This document shows, in pieces, positions 1 through 6,094 of a stretch of 11,002 nt of DNA. The translations under genes were made by a program, and so were the position numbers. Numbering within the stretch: the first letter of the stretch is position 1; each line of letters begins with the position of its first letter. Source of the stretch: Candidatus Hodarchaeota archaeon (GTDB taxonomy: Archaea > Asgardarchaeota > Heimdallarchaeia > Hodarchaeales > Hodarchaeaceae); the NCBI GenBank assembly GCA_030589605.1, contig JAUUVJ010000091.1, positions 1-11,002 on the forward strand. Direction: 5' to 3'. The notes under the pieces are model-generated. The model had not been told where the DNA came from. It did not search any database and saw only the letters and a program-made list of their open reading frames with translations.

Positions 1-266
1 TGAGTATCATAGGTGATTTTAGAAAAGTACCTGAATCAACATTGAAAAAAGTATTAGCTTCAGGTAATGTACGCTTAAAACAACTTGATGGTATTGAATT
101 TTGGGGTTGTATTAGAGATGCAGAAGAGTTGTTAATATGTCCCGAACCTAAGAATCCTGAAAAAGAGGAGCTACTTGGAGTTATTACAACAAATGATAAT
201 TTAGTTGAGCTATTCTCACAAGAAATAATGACATATACAACAAGAAGTCGGGAAATTCTCTTGTAA
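1..266 (+). CDS. C-terminal fragment of a probable TrmB-like transcriptional regulator (5' end outside window)
   Basis: The frame is open from base 3 to the TAA at 264-266, with no stop upstream, so this is the last ~87 residues of a gene that begins before the window. A TTG at 42 could be read as a start, but the coding sense before it (IIGDFRKVPEST) argues for truncation by the window edge. The fragment has the pattern of the C-terminal half of archaeal TrmB or PLD-like effector domains: a strand with a residue pair such as IEFWGCIRD, then EELLICPEP, a charged loop, and LLGVITTNDNLVELF leading into a final helix. In those families this part binds an effector such as a sugar, and the DNA-binding winged helix lies at the N-terminus, which is not visible here. 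The family assignment is inference from pattern only; other effector domains with the same strand-loop-helix ending are possible. The gene converges on the minus-strand gene that ends at 316. Confidence 0.42.
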   Translation, partial: SIIGDFRKVPESTLKKVLASGNVRLKQLDGIEFWGCIRDAEELLICPEPKNPEKEELLGVITTNDNLVELFSQEIMTYTTRSREILL

Positions 267-291
267 TTTATCTCATTTAGAAATAGAAAAG

Positions 292-327
292 CTAAGGCTA
301 AATTACCTTAGTGATTTACAATTTAGC
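292..327. terminator. Possible convergent-gene hairpin region
   Basis: CTAAGG (292-297) and CCTTAG (306-311) form a perfect 6-bp stem with an 8-base loop. An overlapping alternative pairs GCTAAATT (297-304) with AATTTAGC (320-327), 8 bp, across the stop codon of the minus-strand gene. The two pairings exclude each other. The position between two convergent 3' ends fits transcript ending, but there is no T tract directly after either stem, so the terminator call is weak. Confidence 0.25.
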
Positions 328-1044
328 TGCTTCAATAGCTTGGTTTAATGTTTGGTCTTTTTCTAATAACCGTTTTTTCGATATAACATTGATCTCACCA
401 TTTTCTACGGTAAAATCAACACGACCAGCAGAATATTCAATTGTATAATGATTTTCTTTTTTAGTGAAATAAATATCACTTATTTTTGTCAAAGCAATAG
501 CAAGACGTCCTGCAATGGTTTCATTATTATCAAGAGTAACTTTAGTTTCTTCAATCGGTTCTGGTTCTGCTTTTGGCTCAACTTTTGGCTCTAATCGTGC
601 AATCGTATGAATCTCGGAAGCAGCTTGATCTTGTTTCAGAAATGTTGGGATATATTCTGCATCTGGTGACATTCTGGCTGATGTAACTGGTTGAGTAACT
701 GTTTTCTGTGAGATTTGTGTTTCATCGTAAGAGTAATGATGACCTACTTGAAGGAGAACATCTGGAATAGCTTCCTCTTTAATTATCGATACCTCAAATC
801 TCGCTCCAATGCGCAAACGAGACTTTGGAATAGTGAAACCACTTTTCGCTATAGATGAAACCCGACGCTCAATAATTCGTTGATTAATCAGCGAAAAATT
901 TTTTGGTATCCTAACAGTAATTGTTGAAGTATTTTCATCAATTGTTAATACTGCTTCGTCTTCGGAAGGTAGACTCTTACTGTCAGATATCACAAACTCA
1001 TCAGTTCTCCAAAGACAAGTTATAACTAGATCTCTTTCTCTCAT
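316..1044 (-). CDS. Conserved-looking two-domain protein of unknown function, second gene of a coupled pair
   Basis: This is a 242-residue protein that I do not recognise. Residues 1-100 look like one compact alpha/beta domain: strands around DLVITCLW and TSTITVRIP, a helix at 54-67 (QRIIERRVSSIAKS), then GFTIPKSRLRIGARFEVSII. A flexible stretch follows at about 105-170, including a charged proline/glutamate segment (LEPKVEPKAEPEPIEE, 151-166). A second small domain covers 172-242, with a helix (TIAGRLAIALTKI) and beta strands (NHYTIEYSAGRVDFTV). There is no signal peptide or membrane segment, so it is probably cytoplasmic. The ATG is supported by AAGGAGA 10 bases upstream, which overlaps the stop of the preceding gene; the gap between the two genes is only 15 bases, so they are very likely co-transcribed and translationally coupled. 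Function is unknown; the linked partner suggests a shared complex. Confidence 0.85.
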   Translation of the reverse strand: MRERDLVITCLWRTDEFVISDSKSLPSEDEAVLTIDENTSTITVRIPKNFSLINQRIIERRVSSIAKSGFTIPKSRLRIGARFEVSIIKEEAIPDVLLQVGHHYSYDETQISQKTVTQPVTSARMSPDAEYIPTFLKQDQAASEIHTIARLEPKVEPKAEPEPIEETKVTLDNNETIAGRLAIALTKISDIYFTKKENHYTIEYSAGRVDFTVENGEINVISKKRLLEKDQTLNQAIEAAKL

Positions 1045-1054
1045 GAATTTATTG

Positions 1055-1061
1055 TCTCCTT
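1055..1061 (-). promoter_or_regulatory. Shine-Dalgarno site overlapping the upstream stop codon
   Basis: Read on the minus strand the bases are AAGGAGA, complementary to the archaeal 16S rRNA 3' end, with a 10-base spacer before the ATG at 1044. It overlaps the TAA stop of the 263-residue gene (1060-1062), an arrangement typical of translational coupling. Confidence 0.7.
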
Positions 1062-1851
1062 AATCATCATCTTCATCTCTGAGGATTTTTAGGGCTTCTC
1101 GTAATGACATTGATAACATATCATCTTCTTCTTTTTCTCCTTCGTCATCTTTATCTAAAAGCATATCTTTTAGTGAGGGGATAGATTCAGTGGACGCTTC
1201 TGGTGTTTCCTCATATCCACTAGTCTTAAGTGCTTCATCAAGAGCTTGAAGTTTATCAGGTGATGGTTCAGATGCGGGTGTAATTGGAGTAATCGGCTCT
1301 CTAGATGCTTGAGTTAACCCTTCTAATGGATCAAGACCCTTAATTTCAGGAGCTGGTTCTGGAGTCGGAGCAATTGGGGTTGGACTTGGAATTGGTTCAG
1401 GACTAGGGCTTATAGGTGTGGTTGTAGAATCAGTTAATATTTCCTCCAATGGAGATGCAGGTTGCTCTTCTAATAACATTTCCTCTAAAGGGGAAATTTC
1501 TTGCTTTTCTGGTTCTATTCTAGCTGAAAGCTTATCTTGAGTATTTCCTAAAAATTGTGTGAATTTTTGATCGTCTTTAAAAGCTAGAAATTGTTTTTTA
1601 GCCAATTTAGCCATATCTCGAACTCCCTTCCAATATTGACTAGATTTTCCTTCTTGATCTGCAACTGGAATGTCTATTCCCAGTTTTTGACCTAAAGAGG
1701 AGCTAATTCTAGCTACAGCTTTTGATTCGATTTGTGCTAAAAAATCATTAAGCTTCTTAGTCGCTTGAGTTTCTCTTAAATGGGCGAAAAGTTGTTGAAT
1801 TAAATCCAATGTTTCAATAGCAGACTTAATATAAGTTATATCGACACTCAT
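1060..1851 (-). CDS. Helical protein with long disordered, motif-repeating acidic tail, first gene of a coupled pair
   Basis: This is a 263-residue protein that I do not recognise. Residues 1-115 are predicted helical (IKSAIETLDLIQQLFAHLRE; KLNDFLAQIESKAVARIS; YWKGVRDMAKLAKKQFLAF) with a net basic patch. Residues 118-245 are disordered: a proline-rich run at 146-170 (PISPSPEPIPSPTPIAPTPE) lies between repeated short acidic-hydrophobic motifs, SPLEEMLL (120-127), SPLEEILT (133-140), DPLEGLTQ (174-181) and SLKDMLLD (226-233). The extreme C-terminus (249-263) is an amphipathic helix, SLREALKILR, followed by an acidic DEDDD end. That helix resembles the ESCRT-III MIM1 motif (LxxRLxxL[KR]) but has Ala in place of the Arg. 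The layout suggests a scaffold or regulatory partner that displays several binding motifs. The ATG at 1851 has only a weak Shine-Dalgarno candidate (AGGATG, 11-16 bases upstream). Function unknown; low complexity makes homology risky. Confidence 0.85.
   Translation of the reverse strand: MSVDITYIKSAIETLDLIQQLFAHLRETQATKKLNDFLAQIESKAVARISSSLGQKLGIDIPVADQEGKSSQYWKGVRDMAKLAKKQFLAFKDDQKFTQFLGNTQDKLSARIEPEKQEISPLEEMLLEEQPASPLEEILTDSTTTPISPSPEPIPSPTPIAPTPEPAPEIKGLDPLEGLTQASREPITPITPASEPSPDKLQALDEALKTSGYEETPEASTESIPSLKDMLLDKDDEGEKEEDDMLSMSLREALKILRDEDDD
1435..1494 (-). repeat. Tandem coding of two SPLEE[MI]L motifs
   Basis: The segment encodes SPLEEMLL (1471-1494) and SPLEEILT, whose first seven residues lie at 1435-1455, 13 residues apart in the disordered part of the 263-residue protein. 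The DNA of the two copies is also similar (ATTTCCTC followed by AATGGAGA or AAAGGGGA on the plus strand), consistent with a small internal duplication. Confidence 0.45.
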
Positions 1852-2022
1852 TACCTAGGCATCCTATAATGGGGATAGTTAATTATTGTTGAAATTATTT
1901 TTTTTTAAACTAATCCTCTGATATTCAAATATTTTTGTAATTTATTTGCTTATTAAAGTAATTTATTGAATAGATAATGAATTACTTCCATACAATTTCA
2001 CTAATAAAATCTGATCTAGAAG
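1852..2022. other. Intergenic gap with a weak minus-strand promoter candidate
   Basis: This very AT-rich gap lies between the stop of the phosphoribosyltransferase-like gene and the start of the coupled pair. On the minus strand, GTTTAAAAAAAAATAA (1895-1910) could serve as a TATA box, which would put the start of transcription roughly 20-35 bases before the ATG at 1851. The long A/T run makes this call weak. The 171-base gap argues against simple co-transcription with the upstream gene but does not exclude it. Confidence 0.3.
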
Positions 2023-2730
2023 CTAATGATCATCAACATATTCTTTATTTTCCGAAAAATCTCGTGAATCAATTCGATCAGGGAGATCATTCCCCCAAGA
2101 GGAGCGAAGATCAATTTGTATGTCAGTTTGGACTCCATATATCGGTATTGTGCCAAGGTTTCTTATACGAGACATTAAAGCTATCGTTGCGACATCACCG
2201 ACTTCTACATTGTATTGCTCGGCAATTTCCATTGTGACATCGAAAGCTGCTTCTAAATTTTCACCTGTAGATATAATATCTTCCACGAAAAGGATTGAAG
2301 TATTTTCTTCCATAAAATCGGCAAATTTATCTTCAAAAGCAGGGTCAGCATACTCAGAATAGATACTACTATCTTCAAATTCTCGTATCTCTGTTTTAGG
2401 TTTAAAATACGTCCAAATGAAATCGTCAGTTTTATTTTCAATTAAATCAACTAGCTGAAAACCGCCTCGTGCTACATAAACGACAATCCACCGTTTTTTA
2501 TCAAACTTTGGATACAATAATTTCCAATCTTCTTCAGCCCAAAGTGCTAGATCTGATAAAGGCAAAATTTGAGCACCCTCTTCAGATGGATAAGGGCCAG
2601 AATCGTAAATATAGAGCATTAGGGCCTTTTCTAATCCAGATAGGATTTCATTGTAAGCTTTTTTCGCTGCAGGATCTTTTTTTAGAATATCAGGGATTTC
2701 TTTTTCCTTTTGACTTAGAAAGAAAACCAT
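2023..2730 (-). CDS. Type I phosphoribosyltransferase-fold protein, substrate unknown
   Basis: This is a 235-residue soluble protein. Residues 146-158 (ILFVEDIISTGEN) match the 13-residue PRPP-binding motif of type I phosphoribosyltransferases: four hydrophobic residues, an acidic pair (E150, D151), then the STG loop that holds the 5-phosphate. The usual pair is Asp-Asp or Glu-Asp, so the key residues are intact. VYVARGG (84-90) matches the pyrophosphate loop of the same fold. The N-terminal ~65 residues are helical and the C-terminal region (from about 200, including SWGNDLPDRID) would form the hood that contacts the base or other acceptor. Family members either make or salvage nucleotides or act as PRPP-sensing regulators, and nothing here picks a substrate. 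The ATG is firm because GGAGGA lies 6 bases upstream. It is transcribed in the same direction as the 263/242-residue pair, 171 bases ahead of it. Confidence 0.82.
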   Translation of the reverse strand: MVFFLSQKEKEIPDILKKDPAAKKAYNEILSGLEKALMLYIYDSGPYPSEEGAQILPLSDLALWAEEDWKLLYPKFDKKRWIVVYVARGGFQLVDLIENKTDDFIWTYFKPKTEIREFEDSSIYSEYADPAFEDKFADFMEENTSILFVEDIISTGENLEAAFDVTMEIAEQYNVEVGDVATIALMSRIRNLGTIPIYGVQTDIQIDLRSSWGNDLPDRIDSRDFSENKEYVDDH

Positions 2731-2736
2731 TGCAAT

Positions 2737-2742
2737 TCCTCC
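2737..2742 (-). promoter_or_regulatory. Strong Shine-Dalgarno for the phosphoribosyltransferase-like gene
   Basis: On the minus strand the bases read GGAGGA with a 6-base spacer to the ATG at 2730. This fixes the start codon and shows that the gene is translated from a leadered mRNA. Confidence 0.8.
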
Positions 2743-2745
2743 AAT

Positions 2746-2764
2746 GTGATATCACTAAGCTTAG
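2746..2764. promoter_or_regulatory. Two abutting perfect 10-bp palindromes, possible operator
   Basis: GTGATATCAC (2746-2755) and CTAAGCTTAG (2755-2764) are each perfect palindromes and share one base. They lie only a few bases upstream of the Shine-Dalgarno of the phosphoribosyltransferase-like gene. They could be a dimer-binding operator or could form small hairpins in the leader RNA. No regulator can be named from the sequence. Confidence 0.35.
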
Positions 2765-2925
2765 GGGTATTAACAATCAGTTTTAGATTAGTTATCATTT
2801 GTGTAACTTTGTTTTCCAGTGGAATTTGTTCAAAAAGGTACATTAAATACAAATATGTTTGAATCGAAATTTCTCTTTTAAGGATGTGCAAATAGATTTG
2901 AGTAATATAGAATAACTTTATTCAC

Positions 2926-2950
2926 ATTATTATAAAAAAACTATAATAAT
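2926..2950. repeat. AT-only 9-bp inverted repeat
   Basis: ATTATTATA (2926-2934) and TATAATAAT (2942-2950) are perfect inverted copies with a 7-base spacer (AAAAAAC). In such AT-rich DNA this could arise by chance, so a regulatory role is only possible. Confidence 0.35.
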
Positions 2951-3143
2951 CTTTTAATTCTTGTAGAGTCATTCATTTATTGGTTATTGACCTCTTTTCC
3001 CTAGTAATAGTCAAAGGATCATCATTTTTCTGATGTTTTTACCCAAGAATATTAAATGATTGTTTAACAAAATATAAAAGAAAACGAATAATTAAAATAA
3101 TATTGTTCTTCTTTCAGACCTCAATATTGTTAGGAAAACCATA

Positions 3144-3156
3144 ATATATTTTAAAA
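3144..3156 (+). promoter_or_regulatory. TATA-like promoter element for the gene starting near 3201
   Basis: ATATATTTTAAAA has archaeal TATA-box character and lies 45-57 bases before the TTG at 3201. Transcription would start near 3175-3180 and leave a short leader containing GTGGAG (3193-3198) as a Shine-Dalgarno. The AT-rich surroundings contain other TATA-like strings, so the choice is tentative. Confidence 0.4.
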
Positions 3157-3200
3157 CACGAGTTAGGAAAATCATCTATAATTACTTATAATGTGGAGAA

Positions 3201-4556
3201 TTGGAAAAATTGAGTTTCGTTAATGAGTTATTCGAAAGATTGAGTAAATCTACTACTGCAAGTGATGTTCAAGAAGCTTTAGCATCGCTAGGAAACATTC
3301 AAAACACTAATGAACGTGCTCATGCTGCTAGTGAAACTGCAAACCTAATCAACAGGTATGCGTCCGAATTAATAGAGAGAGGGCAGTATAAAAATGCTGC
3401 ATACCAATATTTCTCAGGTTTTCAGGTAATAAACCGATTTCTACATGATCCTAATTCAGAAAATCAGTGGCTTAAGTCTGCGGCTGATGCTTTAGTTCAT
3501 GCTTCACAAGACCACATTTCTTGGGATGATTTATTTGGTGGAGCTGTATGTATGACAATCGCTTCATTACTACGTATTCAAACAGGAGATTGGAATATAA
3601 AACAACATTTGGATGAATTCATAAAGTCTCATGATTTTTCTTCTGATCAAGCTGCTACAGCGTGTCTTTACATTCCATATGATTTAGCAGGAGCAGTGAA
3701 TCCCGAGAATCCTGATCCAAACTTGCTTCAACGAGCTTCGAATTATACTGAAACATACTTAATTAACGCTAAACAATCAATGATGTTTAAAGAGGGAATT
3801 AAAAGAAGTATTGAGTTAACTCAACAGAAGATGATGGCATATGTTAAGTTTCCATCATTACGGACGGCATATGAATTTAATTATGACATAATATTTGGAG
3901 AAGAATTTAAATTCAAAGTCAAAATGGAAAATAAGGGAGAAGGAGTCGCATCAAAAGTAAAAGCCCATATTGAAATTCCCTCCTCTTTGAATACAGTTTC
4001 AGGATCAGACTCGATTTCAATTGAAAAACTTGAACCTGGTGATTCTACTCAGTTGGAATTTTCATTAATTTGCCCTATAGGTGAAGGAAAAACAGAAATA
4101 GAAGTTGAAATTCCTATTAATGTAGAATATGAGGATATTTTGCTGAATAAAAATTCTTTATCTCTAGGTTCGGCAGTAGTAACTATTAGAGCAGAGAAAA
4201 AGGGTGTAAAACTGCTGAACCAACTGAAAGCATTGAATGAACGTGTTGGAGAGGAAATATCTCCATTGAAATCATTACCCCAAAGTGAAATTAATCCGAT
4301 AATAAATGGTCTTGATACAATATTAGAGAAAATAACGTCAACATCTGAAAAGAACATTCAGGAAGGAGAATTTGCTGCTGCTTCTATTGGAGTTAAACAA
4401 CTTGAACAAATGCAGGAGCTAATTACACCTTTGGCAAAATTCCTCGGTGATTATAGTGAAAGCTCACAGAAACTGATATCCGAATTCCAAACTCTAAAGC
4501 AGAATACTGAAGAATTATTAAAATCACTTGAAGAAGTAGAAAACCAATTAATGTAA
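3201..4556 (+). CDS. Helical-repeat / beta-sandwich / coiled-coil protein, possible adaptor
   Basis: This 451-residue protein has no signal peptide or membrane segment and shows three regions. Residues 1-215 are all helical with TPR- or SNAP-like spacing (YASELIERGQYKNAAYQYFS at 53-72; GGAVCMTIASLLRIQTGDW at 113-131). Residues about 222-331 form a beta-sandwich of the CARDB/NEW3 or Ig-like kind: EEFKFKVKMENKGEGVASKV, then LEPGDSTQLEFSLIC and a final strand SAVVTIRA. Residues 332-451 are helical with heptads (LISEFQTLKQNTEELLKSLE), probably a coiled coil. The order suggests a protein-binding adaptor; a comparison with SNAP-type or TRAPP-like trafficking proteins is inference only. Start: an in-frame TAA at 3189 limits it to TTG 3201 or TTG 3210. 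The second sits 11 bases after GGAG (3195-3198) and may be the true start. An ATG at 3191 is out of frame and closes after 10 codons. Confidence 0.85.
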   Translation: MEKLSFVNELFERLSKSTTASDVQEALASLGNIQNTNERAHAASETANLINRYASELIERGQYKNAAYQYFSGFQVINRFLHDPNSENQWLKSAADALVHASQDHISWDDLFGGAVCMTIASLLRIQTGDWNIKQHLDEFIKSHDFSSDQAATACLYIPYDLAGAVNPENPDPNLLQRASNYTETYLINAKQSMMFKEGIKRSIELTQQKMMAYVKFPSLRTAYEFNYDIIFGEEFKFKVKMENKGEGVASKVKAHIEIPSSLNTVSGSDSISIEKLEPGDSTQLEFSLICPIGEGKTEIEVEIPINVEYEDILLNKNSLSLGSAVVTIRAEKKGVKLLNQLKALNERVGEEISPLKSLPQSEINPIINGLDTILEKITSTSEKNIQEGEFAAASIGVKQLEQMQELITPLAKFLGDYSESSQKLISEFQTLKQNTEELLKSLEEVENQLM

Positions 4557-4637
4557 GATCAATTGAATTATGCCTTATGCAATAAATCACAAATAGATAA
4601 ATTCTTAGTTTCTACCTGAATTACATTTACTTGTATT

Positions 4638-5891
4638 TTAAACTAAAAATCCATTAAACATACTGGTTACGAGTTGGGGGATATTTTTCAGGCCATGAAT
4701 AATAGTTTTAGGAGATAAAGAATATTTAAAAAGCCCAATTCCATGTAGATCAATATTATCGACTTTCTGCATATGATGTGCTAAATCAGTTTGTCTAGCT
4801 ATGTCAAAAAGACTATCTAGAGTTTTATCAGGTAAGAAAGATAATGTTCTTCTGAAAAATTTCATAAGTGAAAGTTCTGGCTCAAATTTTGATCGCCAGA
4901 GCTGCTCATATTTTTTTAAAAATGTACCAGTAAAATTATCTCTTTCAATAGCTTCACTAGCAATTTTACCAGCAATCAATCCACAATAACCCCCAATATT
5001 AAATCCGCCTCCAGTAGTAGCTTTTGTTTGGCCCGCAGCGTCTCCAGCTACTAAAAAACCATCTGTATAGGATTTGTTAATTGGACCATTTGCGGGGATA
5101 AATCCTCCCCATGAATTAATGATGGTAGATTTCTTAAGTTTGGGAGAAAGAATAGGATGTTTCTTTACAATATGGTTAAGATACGTTCTCGCGCCTTTAG
5201 TCATGTTAGGATGAATAGCTAGTCCTACTCTTGCCTGTATATCATTTAATGGGATCATACAAGCGAAAAAACCTTGAGCTATTTTATTTCCGAAGTATAA
5301 TTCCACAGTTTCTTTTTCTGGAATCATAACGTTATCTAGTTCATACTGGATTGCAGGAAAAAACCATTTTTTAGATGGAGTAGGGAGACCAACTTGAGAG
5401 GAAATAATAGGATGATGTCCTTCTGCAGAAATTCCAATTTTTGCTGTGATTGAGGAACATTTACTTCTTCCACCTGTAAAAAGAATATTCCATGTTTGAT
5501 TTTTTCTTTGGATTTCCTTTACGGTATGTTGATGGAGTAGATTTGCTCCTAGCTTTTGAGCTTGTTTAGCTAAATAAGCATCTAGTTTGGGACGATCTAG
5601 TACAAGAAGTTCATTTTTCCTTCGTTTAATAAGGATTGATTTTCCTTCAGGAGAAACAAATTTTGCACTTCTAATTTTATTGTAACTCGTTTTCTTTGCA
5701 GCAAAATGATATATTCCAAGTTTTTTCAATCCAGAGATGGATATAAGACCAGAACAGTGGGGAGGGTATCCACTGGTTTTTCGTTTCTCGAAAATAGTTA
5801 CATAGTTATCCTTGTTATATGATAATGCTGATATTGCTGCAAGAGAACCACAAGGTCCTCCTCCGATAATAGCTATGTCACAAGGATCCAT
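4638..5891 (-). CDS. Geranylgeranyl reductase family FAD-dependent oxidoreductase
   Basis: This is a 417-residue flavoprotein, close to the usual 390-450 of the family. Visible motifs: the dinucleotide-binding GGGPCG (10-15) after a beta strand; PPHCSG (43-48), matching the PxxCxG motif whose cysteine lies at the active site; LDRPKLDAYLA (98-108); and the FAD-binding GDAAGQTKATTGGGFNIGG (283-301). The family reduces double bonds of isoprenoid chains, in archaea mainly digeranylgeranyl-glycerophospholipids to give saturated archaeol-type membrane lipids, and other members act on menaquinone or geranylgeranyl-PP. The lipid-tunnel motif YxWxFPx7-8GxG is degenerate here: F209-A-C211-M-I213-P214, then G223-L-A225. 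The exact substrate is therefore uncertain. The C-terminal ~90 residues are helical. It has its own TATA box and no Shine-Dalgarno, so it is probably translated from a leaderless mRNA. It converges on the adaptor-like gene, with an 81-base gap. Confidence 0.9.
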   Translation of the reverse strand: MDPCDIAIIGGGPCGSLAAISALSYNKDNYVTIFEKRKTSGYPPHCSGLISISGLKKLGIYHFAAKKTSYNKIRSAKFVSPEGKSILIKRRKNELLVLDRPKLDAYLAKQAQKLGANLLHQHTVKEIQRKNQTWNILFTGGRSKCSSITAKIGISAEGHHPIISSQVGLPTPSKKWFFPAIQYELDNVMIPEKETVELYFGNKIAQGFFACMIPLNDIQARVGLAIHPNMTKGARTYLNHIVKKHPILSPKLKKSTIINSWGGFIPANGPINKSYTDGFLVAGDAAGQTKATTGGGFNIGGYCGLIAGKIASEAIERDNFTGTFLKKYEQLWRSKFEPELSLMKFFRRTLSFLPDKTLDSLFDIARQTDLAHHMQKVDNIDLHGIGLFKYSLSPKTIIHGLKNIPQLVTSMFNGFLV

Positions 5892-5910
5892 AATTAATCA
5901 GAATTATTAG

Positions 5911-5930
5911 TTATTATAAAATATCCTTGT
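5911..5930 (-). promoter_or_regulatory. TATA box and BRE of the geranylgeranyl reductase gene, leaderless arrangement
   Basis: On the minus strand the order is ACAAGGATA (BRE-like, purine-rich) followed by TTTTATAATAA. The TATA box is centred about 26 bases before the ATG at 5891, the distance archaeal RNA polymerase normally leaves between TATA box and start site. Transcription should therefore begin at or next to the ATG. The lack of any Shine-Dalgarno agrees. Confidence 0.65.
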
Positions 5931-6038
5931 TATTATTTCGTTTTTATATTCTAACCAAGAGAAAAATAAAACTATACTGGAAATTATATTCTATCTCCAT
6001 TGAACGTATCGATAATCCTTTTTTTATTCCTTGGTTAA

Positions 6039-6079
6039 TAAAAAAGGTGCCAGAATATTTGTTACTGGCACCGTTTTTT
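6039..6079 (-). terminator. Hairpin terminator, possibly bidirectional, after the pilin-Ig gene
   Basis: GGTGCCAG (6046-6053) and CTGGCACC (6065-6072) form a perfect 8-bp GC-rich stem with an 11-base loop. It is flanked by AAAAAA on the left (6040-6045) and TTTTTT on the right (6074-6079), so either transcript direction ends in a U tract. It lies 15 bases after the stop of the minus-strand surface-protein gene (6095) and more than 100 bases before the TATA box of the reductase gene, so it should insulate the two. Confidence 0.8.
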
Positions 6080-6094
6080 CCAAGATATTTTAAA

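Larger units (their letters stand above)
2731..3200. other. 470-base non-coding divergent region
   Basis: This region separates the phosphoribosyltransferase-like gene (-) from the helical/beta/coiled-coil gene (+). I see no ORF with coding character and no tRNA. It holds the minus-strand Shine-Dalgarno and twin palindromes near 2746-2764, a 9-bp AT-only inverted repeat at 2926-2950, a short weak hairpin followed by T residues (CATCA, six-base loop, TGATG, then TTTTT; 3020-3040), two copies of AATATTGTT (3099-3107 and 3123-3131), and a TATA-like element at 3144-3156 for the plus-strand gene. The length is larger than two simple archaeal promoters need. Confidence 0.6.

Noticed and set aside
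1977..2362. Plus-strand reading frames over the phosphoribosyltransferase-like gene
   Set aside because: They lie antisense to a gene with intact PRPP motifs and a strong ribosome-binding site, and their translations show no domain character.
2253..2786. Short frames on both strands (62 and 105 residues) around the phosphoribosyltransferase-like gene
   Set aside because: They overlap the real gene in other frames and their composition is not protein-like.
3011..3040. Possible C/D box guide RNA on the minus strand (ATGATGA box C)
   Set aside because: No CTGA box D or D' lies at the needed spacing after it.
3191..3223. ATG at 3191 as start of the adaptor-like gene
   Set aside because: It is out of frame with the long gene and reaches a stop after 10 codons.
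4049..4357. Minus-strand 102-residue frame inside the adaptor-like gene
   Set aside because: It is fully antisense to a well-supported gene and has no motif of its own.
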